Source: Candidatus Zixiibacteriota bacterium (GTDB lineage Bacteria; Zixibacteria; MSB-5A5; GN15; JACZUZ01). From it: a stretch of 8,614 nucleotides of DNA. The notes beneath the pieces were generated by a model. The model was given only the letters and a program-made list of their open reading frames with translations. It was not told the origin of the DNA and ran no database searches. Numbering within the stretch: the stretch's first letter is position 1; every line of letters starts with the position of its first letter. The position numbers and the translations under genes were made by a program. This document shows positions 1 to 6,577 of this stretch, piece by piece. The stretch spans positions 1 through 8,614 of the forward strand of contig JADFNA010000053.1 in NCBI GenBank assembly GCA_022563625.1. The letters are read 5' to 3'.

Positions 1-35
1 TTCCGCGGCCCGCTGAGTGCGGATGGCTTGTTGGC

Positions 36-2072
36 GTGTCACTTGTCAGCTTCACGATTTGCATTGTCAGCAGTCTCTTTCTCTGGGCTGCGTCGTCGAA
101 GTATGTCAGCACACCCATTGAAGAGAGCCTCCCTAAGGTAGCCGCAGTCTTGGGGCTCATTGGTCTTGTCTGTAGCTACGGCGGCTTCCTGATCGGCATG
201 GTGTCGCTTATCCCGCTGGCGCTGATAAGTTTAGGGTCCACCGTTTTCGGGAAAAAAATTATCGCAAAAATAACGTTCTGGCTGTTTTTTTTCCCCAATG
301 CCGTGGGGATGACACTGAATCTGGCGGACTGCGCATATTTCAAGCACTCCTTCAGAAGACAGACGACCGAATTGTTCGCTATTCCACATGAAGTAGCCCG
401 GTCTCTTCCGGGGCAGATACTCGAAAACTGGCCCCTTCTGCTCCTCCTGGCGCTGTTTTTGGGGGTGTATTACTGGTTATTGAAAAAAATACTGCTCGGC
501 GCCTGGACAATCCGAGGATTCAAGCCGCAGTCGGTTCAGTTTCCGCAATCTCCGACCTGGTTCGCCAGAATCGTATTTATGACAGTCCTTGTCATGTTCG
601 GTGTTTTGTCAATCCGAGGCGGATTCCAGGAACGCCCCCTGAGACCGGCGATGGCATTTTATTCGGCAAACATGGCCCTCGGACAACTTTCCCTGAACAG
701 CCTCTATACAGCGCTCTGGTCATATGCCCATAGGCGAGGGGGCCGCCTTGATCTATTGCCTGTGGATCAGGCCAGAGAAATCACGCAAACCATGATCGGG
801 GTACATACGGAATTATTTCAGAATAACGAATACCCTTTTCTGCGTCAGTCCCCCAAAACCGCCCCGGTTGGATTTTCGATGGATTCCACCTTGATCAAAC
901 CGAATGTCGTGATTCTAATTTTTGAGAGCTGGAACGGGATGTTGAGCGAGTCGATTTCGGGTAAACCGGGGGTAACTCCGATATTTGATTCTCTTGCCCG
1001 GGAGGGTATGCTGTTCACAAACTTCTACGCCTCGGGAGATCGATCAATTCAGGCCCTGCCGGCCATAATCGCCGGACTGCCCGATCTAACCGGCTCTTCG
1101 CTGATGAACTCGGCCCTGGAACTCAATACGATCCGCGGTTTGGGGTCGATTCTCTACGAACAGAATTATCAGACACTGTTTGCCATGGGCGCGGCGCCGA
1201 CAGCCATGGGGTTCGATTCCTATGTTCGCGCGGCCGGATTCACTCAACTAATCAGCCGCGATGACTTTCACGAAACAGGCCCGGAAAATCTGGACGGCCT
1301 GTGGGGTGTTTATGACGCCCCGTTTTTGAATTTTTTTGAGTCACGCCTCAACTCACTCGAACAGCCGTTCGCGGCAGTGTTTTTTTCCCTGACAGCCCAT
1401 GCGCCGTACATTGTCCCGCCTTCGTTTGCCGCATCCCATCCGCTTTCCAGATACACAGCGGACAACAGCGAACCGGCCTCCGGATCCCGGAAGCGCTCAG
1501 TGGCCCTCCAGCTAAGAGGGCTGGCGTACGGCGATTTCGCGCTGGGTGAGTTTATGAAAACCGCGAGAGAACATGACTATTTTGAACGAACGCTGTTCGT
1601 GATCACCGCTGACCATGTCGGCTGGGAGGGCGGCATATGGGAGTATAACGATATGCAGCGGTTCCTGGTCCCGCTCTTGTTATATGCCCCCGGAATAATC
1701 TTGCCCGGATTGGATACGGCGCCGGGCTCGCATGCCGATATTCTGCCGACCATTCTCGATGCTCTGGGAATCAGCGCCGCCCATGCGGCGTTCGGCAAGT
1801 CCCTGCTGTCAACGGCGGACTCTCGTTTCGCCATTTTTTCCAAAGGCGGCGCCTATGGATTCGTGTATGACTCGCTCTTTTTGAGCGTCACCCTCGAAAA
1901 GGCGCTCGGAGTATTTAACTATCGCAGAGACCCGAAGTTACAAACTAACCTGCTGGACCAGAGCGAATACAACTCAATGTCTGACTCGCTGGAATTGCGC
2001 TTTAAGGCATTTCTCCAAACCGGCATGAATGCGCTGGTCGACAACCGCGTCTATCCACTCAGCGGACGCTAA
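36..2072 (+). CDS. LTA synthase/phosphoglycerol transferase-like membrane enzyme of the sulfatase (alkaline phosphatase) superfamily
   Basis: This is a polytopic N-terminus followed by an extracytoplasmic sulfatase-fold domain, the layout of LtaS and OpgB/MdoB-type phosphoglycerol transferases. Hydrophobic segments lie at about residues 3-20, 36-68 (probably two), 79-97, 132-150 and 177-194. The catalytic domain starts near residue 289. Visible motifs are FESW with metal-ligand Glu297, a GDRS stretch placing Ser337 where the family has its Thr/Ser nucleophile, TAHAPY with His455, and TADHVG with Asp526/His527. A HADILPTIL-type helix at 566-574 is also typical. By family knowledge it would transfer a phosphoglycerol or similar group, or hydrolyse a phosphate or sulfate ester, on a surface glycan; the substrate is unknown. 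GTG at 36 is the only start codon in this frame within the window. It has no SD, the frame stays open to the left edge, and the hydrophobic run begins before it (WLVGV), so the true start may lie upstream. Fold confidence is high, substrate confidence low. Confidence 0.85.
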   Translation: MSLVSFTICIVSSLFLWAASSKYVSTPIEESLPKVAAVLGLIGLVCSYGGFLIGMVSLIPLALISLGSTVFGKKIIAKITFWLFFFPNAVGMTLNLADCAYFKHSFRRQTTELFAIPHEVARSLPGQILENWPLLLLLALFLGVYYWLLKKILLGAWTIRGFKPQSVQFPQSPTWFARIVFMTVLVMFGVLSIRGGFQERPLRPAMAFYSANMALGQLSLNSLYTALWSYAHRRGGRLDLLPVDQAREITQTMIGVHTELFQNNEYPFLRQSPKTAPVGFSMDSTLIKPNVVILIFESWNGMLSESISGKPGVTPIFDSLAREGMLFTNFYASGDRSIQALPAIIAGLPDLTGSSLMNSALELNTIRGLGSILYEQNYQTLFAMGAAPTAMGFDSYVRAAGFTQLISRDDFHETGPENLDGLWGVYDAPFLNFFESRLNSLEQPFAAVFFSLTAHAPYIVPPSFAASHPLSRYTADNSEPASGSRKRSVALQLRGLAYGDFALGEFMKTAREHDYFERTLFVITADHVGWEGGIWEYNDMQRFLVPLLLYAPGIILPGLDTAPGSHADILPTILDALGISAAHAAFGKSLLSTADSRFAIFSKGGAYGFVYDSLFLSVTLEKALGVFNYRRDPKLQTNLLDQSEYNSMSDSLELRFKAFLQTGMNALVDNRVYPLSGR

Positions 2073-2167
2073 GCATTCTTCAACAGTCTGCTGAAAACCG
2101 ATCCACGACCTGCATATCATCAGCTCTTCATCAACAAACCCTGAACAGTCAGACATAGGATTGAGTC

Positions 2168-2195
2168 TTGACATAACTAATTTCCCGGCTATCTT
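2168..2195 (+). promoter_or_regulatory. Candidate sigma70-type promoter for the DUF5989-SGNH unit
   Basis: A perfect TTGACA at 2168-2173 is followed after 16 bp by TATCTT at 2190-2195, which matches four of six TATAAT positions. It lies in the non-coding gap after the LTA-synthase-like gene. A transcript starting near 2202 would have a leader of about 80 nt that includes the 13-bp repeat array. This is a motif match only. The -10 box is weak, and read-through from the upstream gene is equally possible because I see no convincing terminator after 2072. Confidence 0.4.
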
Positions 2196-2232
2196 TAGCA
2201 GAGTATGAACTGCGGAGACCGAATCGTATCAA

Positions 2233-2284
2233 AAGTCGGACAATCAAGTAAGACAATGAAGTCAAACAATAAAGTGAGACAATG
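2233..2284 (+). repeat. Four head-to-tail 13-bp repeats ending on the DUF5989 start codon
   Basis: Four contiguous 13-bp units lie at 2233-2245, 2246-2258, 2259-2271 and 2272-2284. They share AAGT-NNN-ACAAT-N: nine positions are identical in all four and the rest vary (cgg/aag/caa/gag in the middle, c/g/a/g at the end). The last base triplet of unit 4 is the ATG of the DUF5989 gene, so the array fills the ribosome-binding region. No fifth copy is seen upstream. Constant half-sites with variable spacers suggest a binding array for a DNA- or RNA-binding factor rather than simple slippage, but that is inference. Confidence 0.75.
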
Positions 2285-2452
2285 ACCGGCAAATTCAAAA
2301 GGTTCAGAGTACTGACAGAGTTTGTCGAGTTTATTCGCTACAATAAGAAATGGTGGCTGACTCCCATCATTGCATTCCTGCTGCTGTTGTCCCTGCTGAT
2401 TGTCATTACTGAATCATCGGCCGTGGCGCCATTTATCTATTCCCTCTTCTAG
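2282..2452 (+). CDS. DUF5989 family small membrane protein (56 aa)
   Basis: This 56-residue protein starts with a basic, amphipathic stretch (MTGKFKRFRVLTEFVEFIRY), followed by NKKWW, a leucine-rich transmembrane helix at about residues 27-43, and a conserved-looking tail SSAVAPFIYSLF. Basic/aromatic start, KKWW, leucine helix and a short ATESSAxAPFIYxLF-like end are what I recall of DUF5989, a family of about 50 aa. Members are often found beside SGNH hydrolases, SxtJ-like membrane proteins and carbamoyltransferases in glycan or natural-product loci; no molecular function is established to my knowledge. Here an SGNH hydrolase follows after 46 bp, matching that context. The start is fixed by the ATG at the end of the repeat array. 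Upstream GTGAG at 2274-2278 is only a partial SD and sits close to the start. The carbamoyltransferase and SxtJ partners are absent from the window. Confidence 0.8.
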   Translation: MTGKFKRFRVLTEFVEFIRYNKKWWLTPIIAFLLLLSLLIVITESSAVAPFIYSLF

Positions 2453-2498
2453 GCCGGCCTGAATCGCTGCGCCGTCAGAGCAAAAACCAAATCCAAAC

Positions 2499-3563
2499 AT
2501 GGCGAAATCCAGACCGGCCGAATCAGCAGGAATCCGAACAGGCGCAAAGTTCGCTTATAGCGCAATAGCTCTGGCGCTTATGCTGGGCGCAGCAGAGATT
2601 TCACTGCGGACTCTGTCCCTGGACCTGTACACTGAGAACGACTTTTTCCAACTCAACCGCGACATAAACTTCACCGGCGTATATGACAAAGACCGGCGCC
2701 TGTTCTGGAAACTGAAAAAATCAGCGGACATCAACTCTAAGCGTTTCAGTTCCATCAGCTATCAAACAAACGAACGCGGATTTCGCGGCCCGCACATCCC
2801 TGGCAAATCAGACATTTTCAGGATTGCCGCGCTGGGAAACTCCTGCACGTTTGGCTGGGCTGTTCCGTACCGTGAAATCTTTACCACGCAATTGGAAGTG
2901 TTACTGAACAACATTCAGGTCATCAACTGCGGCTCACCGGGCTACTCCAGCCATCAGGGGAAAATACTCACGGCCGATCTGCTTGAGACACTTATGCCGG
3001 ACATGCTGTTAATCATGTTCGGCTGGAACGATCACTGGCCGGCCAGTCAAAACTTACAGGACAAACATCAGGAGATGCCCGCGCAGTGGCTGCTGGATAT
3101 TCAAAATACACTCTCAGGACTCGAGATTTACAAAGCTGTCCGCAAACTTTCATTGACCATTTTTCGCCCCGATTCCCCGCCGGCCAGTTTCTCCCAAATC
3201 AGCGGACCCAGACGTGTCGGCATCATCGACTTCGAGTCAAATCTGGCTGAAATCATCAAACAGGCCCGCGCAGCTCAGGCTGTCCCCGTTTTACTCTCAC
3301 CGCCAATCGCCTCTCTGGCAAATTATTTCCCCGGCGTGACAAAGGCCCCTTTCCACCGCCTGCACGCCGAATACCAGCTTGCTATCCGCCGTGTCGCCGA
3401 GCGCGCAGGCGTTTTGTTTGTTGATCTGCAACCGCCGTTTGATCGGAGAAACGATCTGTACGACAACCCCCGCGACGACCCGGTGCATTTCAACGCCGCC
3501 GGACACCTGCTGGCGGCCCGGGAAATTGTCCGGGTAGTGGGCAACTCCCTCGGCGCTCCATAA
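2499..3563 (+). CDS. Membrane-anchored SGNH/GDSL-type hydrolase (esterase or O-acyl/deacyl enzyme)
   Basis: This 354-aa protein has one N-terminal hydrophobic segment (about residues 18-36), a signal anchor that would put the rest outside the cytoplasm. SGNH blocks are visible in order. Block I is ALGNSCTFGW with nucleophile Ser115, where Asn114 replaces the usual Asp of GDS. Block II is NCGSPGYSS with Gly145. Block III is FGWND with Asn177. Block V is DDPVHFN with Asp327 and His330. The catalytic triad and oxyanion residues therefore appear intact. By family knowledge such enzymes cut or transfer acyl groups on surface glycans or lipids; the substrate cannot be read from sequence. It follows the DUF5989 gene by 46 bp and is probably cotranscribed with it. 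No SD precedes ATG 2499. The GNS variant occurs in some members of this family, so I do not treat it as inactivating. Confidence 0.85.
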   Translation: MAKSRPAESAGIRTGAKFAYSAIALALMLGAAEISLRTLSLDLYTENDFFQLNRDINFTGVYDKDRRLFWKLKKSADINSKRFSSISYQTNERGFRGPHIPGKSDIFRIAALGNSCTFGWAVPYREIFTTQLEVLLNNIQVINCGSPGYSSHQGKILTADLLETLMPDMLLIMFGWNDHWPASQNLQDKHQEMPAQWLLDIQNTLSGLEIYKAVRKLSLTIFRPDSPPASFSQISGPRRVGIIDFESNLAEIIKQARAAQAVPVLLSPPIASLANYFPGVTKAPFHRLHAEYQLAIRRVAERAGVLFVDLQPPFDRRNDLYDNPRDDPVHFNAAGHLLAAREIVRVVGNSLGAP

Positions 3564-3585
3564 ATTCGCTGACTCAATATACATT

Positions 3586-3662
3586 GGTTGCCTTCAACCG
3601 CCTCAAAGAATACCTTGGCAGAGGGGTCTGCCGCAAAACCTGCAGGCCGGGTTCCTCCGGCC
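3586..3662 (+). promoter_or_regulatory. Three consecutive short hairpins in the leader/spacer before the aldehyde dehydrogenase gene
   Basis: The 141-bp gap between the hydrolase and the dehydrogenase holds three perfect inverted repeats in a row. They are GGTTG-CCTT-CAACC at 3586-3599, GGCAGA-GGGG-TCTGCC at 3617-3632 and GGCCGG-GTTCCT-CCGGCC at 3645-3662. None is followed by a T-run, so a classical intrinsic terminator is not supported. They could form a structured 5' leader, a T-less terminator region for the upstream unit, or protein-binding palindromes. I do not recognise a known riboswitch consensus here. The symmetry is certain; the function is not. Confidence 0.45.
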
Positions 3663-3704
3663 CTTCACATAAAAACTTTGATTGCGTCCGCATAGAAAAT
3701 TACA

Positions 3705-5162
3705 ATGACAAATAACACGACAACAAAAGTAATTACCTATCCGGCCCAGCTTGTTGGCGCTCCACAGGCTGGCGGCTCCATAGAAGTCCGCTCGCCATAT
3801 TCCGGCGAAGTTGTCGGGATTGTTGAAGAGGCTGATGAAAAAACTGTAGAGCAGGCGTTCGCAGTCGCGGCAGGCCCAGGTCGAAATATAATGAGAGCTA
3901 TGCCCGCCTATCAGCGGGCAGAAATTTTGGAGAAAACCGCCGCGCTGGTCCAGGCAAACCTCGAAGACTACGCCATGACAATCGCCTTAGAGGGCGGCAA
4001 ACCGCTGACTGATGCAAGAGTCGAGTCCGTGCGCGCAGTGAATACGCTTCGTCTGTCTGCCGAAGCCGCGCTGTCACTTGACGGACAGCAGCCCTCCATG
4101 CAGCGCTCGGCGGCAGGCGCCGCAAAGATGTCCTTCATCATCCGCGAACCAATCGGCGTGGTCTCGTCAATCTCTGCATTCAACCATCCACTCAATCTGT
4201 CGGCGCATCTAATCGGTCCGGCGCTGGCCGGCGGCAACAGCATCGTACTAAAACCTGCCGCCGCAACACCGCTCTGTTCAATGAAACTCGGACAACACTT
4301 TCTGCAGGCGGGACTGCCACCGGAGGCGCTCAGCATAATAAACTGTGACCCGCCGGTTGCCGAAAAATGCGCCACAGACAAACGCATAAACTTTTTGAAC
4401 TTTATCGGCTCGGAAAAAATTGGCTGGATGCTGCGCGGAAAGCTTCCCGACGGCGCCCGTATCATGCTCGAACACGGCGGGACCGCTCCGGCGATTGTTG
4501 AACCGGACGCTGACCTGCTCGCCGCTGCCGCCAGTCTGCTCAAAGGCGGCTATTATCACGCCGGACAGGTGTGTGTCTCACTTCAACGGCTTTATCTTCA
4601 CCGTGGCATCCATGACAAGTTTCTCGAAATGTTTACGCCGATGGTGAAAGCTGTCAAAACCGGCGATCCAACCCTGCCTGAAACCGAAGCCGGCCCGTTA
4701 ATACGCACCTCAGCTCTGCAAAAAGTTGACGAATCTGTGAAAGCGGCTGTGGCCGCCGGCGCCAGGCTGTTAACCGGCGGAGAAACGCTGGAACACAATT
4801 GCTACGCGCCGACGTTGCTGGCTGATGTCAGGCCGGGCATGAATATCTATGATCACGAAGTTTTCGGACCGGTGGTCGCGGTCATGGCTTATGACAATTT
4901 GGATGATGCTCTGAAACTGGCCAACGACACTCCCTATGCCTTTCAATCATCAATCTACACCAAAGACATCAACAACGCTCTCAAAGCAGCGCTAGAATTG
5001 AACTCTACAGCGGTGATGATCAACGACCACCCGGCCTATCGCGTCGACTGGATGCCGTTCGGCGGACGCAAAGTCTCCGGTATCGGCATGGGCGGAGTGC
5101 GCTACGCGGCCGAAGAGATGACCGAATTGAAAATTATCAATATAAATAATCCATACCAATAA
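3705..5162 (+). CDS. NAD(P)-dependent aldehyde dehydrogenase (ALDH superfamily, lactaldehyde/succinate-semialdehyde type)
   Basis: This is a 485-aa, full-length soluble ALDH that oxidises an aldehyde to a carboxylic acid with NAD(P)+. Catalytic features are all present: oxyanion Asn160 (SAFNHPLN), cofactor-binding Lys183 (VLKPAA), the Rossmann turn FIGSEKIG at 233-240, general base Glu256 in LEHGG, nucleophile Cys290 in GQVC, and Glu385 in HEVFGPV. The C-terminal oligomerisation region RVDWMPFGGRKVSG with GGVRYAAEEMTE resembles lactaldehyde (CofA-like) and related dehydrogenases. LEHGG in place of LELGG is a mild deviation. The FAD-dependent 2-hydroxyacid dehydrogenase starts 8 bp after its stop. 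The pair suggests oxidation of a 2-hydroxyaldehyde such as lactaldehyde or glycolaldehyde to the acid and then the 2-oxoacid, but the substrate is inferred. No SD is visible before ATG 3705. Confidence 0.88.
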   Translation: MTNNTTTKVITYPAQLVGAPQAGGSIEVRSPYSGEVVGIVEEADEKTVEQAFAVAAGPGRNIMRAMPAYQRAEILEKTAALVQANLEDYAMTIALEGGKPLTDARVESVRAVNTLRLSAEAALSLDGQQPSMQRSAAGAAKMSFIIREPIGVVSSISAFNHPLNLSAHLIGPALAGGNSIVLKPAAATPLCSMKLGQHFLQAGLPPEALSIINCDPPVAEKCATDKRINFLNFIGSEKIGWMLRGKLPDGARIMLEHGGTAPAIVEPDADLLAAAASLLKGGYYHAGQVCVSLQRLYLHRGIHDKFLEMFTPMVKAVKTGDPTLPETEAGPLIRTSALQKVDESVKAAVAAGARLLTGGETLEHNCYAPTLLADVRPGMNIYDHEVFGPVVAVMAYDNLDDALKLANDTPYAFQSSIYTKDINNALKAALELNSTAVMINDHPAYRVDWMPFGGRKVSGIGMGGVRYAAEEMTELKIININNPYQ

Positions 5163-5170
5163 CTTAGCGC

Positions 5171-6577
5171 ATGGCTACTGCTGCTATCAGCGACACACTT
5201 CTTTCGCAATTGCGCTCGATTCTTCCGGACGAGTTTACGCTCACCGATGACGAATCGCTGGACCATTATTCCCACGACGAAACCGAAGACCTGAAATTTC
5301 TTCCATCTGTAGTAGTCAAGCCCCGCACAACCGGGGAAGTCAGCGCGATCCTCAAAATCGCTTCCAGTGAAAACGTCCCGGTCACGCCTCGCGGCGCAGG
5401 AACAGGACTGTCAGGCGGCTGTTTGCCTGTCCACGGCGGAATTGTCCTTTCGCTTGAGCGTATGAACTCAATTCTTGAAATAGATAAAGCAAATCTTATC
5501 TGTGTCACCGAACCGGGTGTTATAACACAGGTACTGCAAGAGGCCGTGGAGCAAGCCGGCCTGTTCTATCCGGTCGATCCCGCCAGCCGGGCAAGCTGCA
5601 TGATCGGCGGCAATGTCGCCGAAAACTCCGGCGGGCCGCGGGCAGCCAAGTACGGCGTGACAAAAGATTTCGTGCTCGGGCTGACAGCCGTGCTGCCCTC
5701 AGGTGAAATAATCAAAAGCGGCGGCAAGTTATTCAAAGACGTAACCGGCTACAATCTCGCACAAATCCTGGTCGGATCCGAGGGCACGCTGGCGGTTGTC
5801 ACTGAAATTATTCTCAAACTTCTCCCGTTGCCCAAACTCCGCCTGATGCTCATGGTCCCCTTCCCGACACTCGAAGACGCCGCTCGCACAGTCTCGCTAA
5901 TCCTGCGCGACGGACTGGCGCCCTCTGCCATTGAGTTTACAGAACGGGACGCATTCCTGGCCGCCAAAGAACAGCTCGGCAAGACAGTAGCCTATGAACA
6001 GGCCGCCGCTCAGTTGATGATTGAATTGGACGGAAATGAGCAGGAATTAATTGATACACATGCGGAACGAATCGGCGAAATAGCGCTGGAGAACAATGCG
6101 CTCGATGTGCTCCTGGCCGAAGACAAAAAACGCCAGGATGACCTGTGGGCGATCCGCCGTTCGTTTGGTGAGGCGATTAAGCTCCGATCTGTGTACAAAG
6201 AAGAGGACACAGTTGTCCCGCGAGACAAGATTCCTGAGCTCATGACACGTGTCAAGGAGCTCTGCGCTAAATGGAACATCACCTCAATCTGCTATGGACA
6301 CGCTGGCGACGGGAACATCCATGTCAACCTGCTCAAGGAAAACTTATCTGACGAAGTCTGGGAGCGCGATCTTGACACAGTTATCCGCGAACTATTTACA
6401 ATTGTCGTCGAACTCGGCGGGACCCTAACAGGCGAACACGGCGTAGGGTACATTCAGCGTGAATACATGCCTATTGTGAAAACAAACGCCGAGTTGGCGC
6501 TGATGAAACGCATCAAAGACGCATTCGATCCGCAGGGAATCTTGAATCCGGGCAAAATATTTCCACAAGGTAAGTGA
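5171..6577 (+). CDS. glcD: GlcD/D-lactate dehydrogenase-type FAD-linked 2-hydroxyacid dehydrogenase
   Basis: This 468-aa protein is of the length expected for GlcD or LDHD without a fused Fe-S domain. Residues about 43-220 form the PCMH-type FAD-binding domain, with PRGAGTGLSGG at 73-83, a GGNVAENSGG-type loop at 146-155 and VGSEGTL at 201-207. Residues about 222-465 form the FAD-oxidase C-terminal domain, with YGHAGDGNIHV (His377, His384), GEHGVG (Glu422, His423) and FDPQGILNPGKIF near the end. In this family those His/Glu residues bind the metal and substrate carboxylate and supply the catalytic base. It would oxidise glycolate, D-lactate or a related 2-hydroxyacid and pass electrons to a partner or the quinone pool. 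No GlcE or Fe-S GlcF gene is in the window, so a partner elsewhere or autonomous LDHD-like action must be assumed. It lies 8 bp after the ALDH gene, and its TGA stop overlaps the next start by one base. Confidence 0.88.
   Translation: MATAAISDTLLSQLRSILPDEFTLTDDESLDHYSHDETEDLKFLPSVVVKPRTTGEVSAILKIASSENVPVTPRGAGTGLSGGCLPVHGGIVLSLERMNSILEIDKANLICVTEPGVITQVLQEAVEQAGLFYPVDPASRASCMIGGNVAENSGGPRAAKYGVTKDFVLGLTAVLPSGEIIKSGGKLFKDVTGYNLAQILVGSEGTLAVVTEIILKLLPLPKLRLMLMVPFPTLEDAARTVSLILRDGLAPSAIEFTERDAFLAAKEQLGKTVAYEQAAAQLMIELDGNEQELIDTHAERIGEIALENNALDVLLAEDKKRQDDLWAIRRSFGEAIKLRSVYKEEDTVVPRDKIPELMTRVKELCAKWNITSICYGHAGDGNIHVNLLKENLSDEVWERDLDTVIRELFTIVVELGGTLTGEHGVGYIQREYMPIVKTNAELALMKRIKDAFDPQGILNPGKIFPQGK
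6567..6570 (+). promoter_or_regulatory. Shine-Dalgarno AAGG that sets the propeller gene start at 6577
   Basis: AAGG lies 6 nt before ATG 6577, inside the last codons of the preceding dehydrogenase gene. It is the clearest SD in the window. It favours ATG 6577 over the in-frame ATGs at 6586 and 6592, which would be too far away, and it fits translational coupling through the overlapping TGATG. Confidence 0.5.

Noticed and set aside
2081..2097. CAACAG-TCTG-CTGAAAA after the first gene as a terminator or insertion-sequence end
   Set aside because: The stem is only about 3-4 bp, there is no T-run, and no matching inverted end or transposase is present.
1974..2174. Minus-strand ORFs over the first gene and spacer, and other opposite-frame ORFs across the window
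   Set aside because: They overlap strongly supported genes, have low-complexity Arg/Ser/Ala-rich translations and show no recognisable domains.
3616..3632. Possible sigma54 (-24/-12) promoter, TGG...TGC
   Set aside because: The GG and GC dinucleotides are separated by 11 nt instead of 10, and the stretch is better explained by the perfect hairpin there.
3678..3706. Promoter-like TTGATT with TACAAT at 17-bp spacing before the ALDH gene
   Set aside because: The -10 box overlaps the ATG at 3705, so a transcript from it would miss the start codon.
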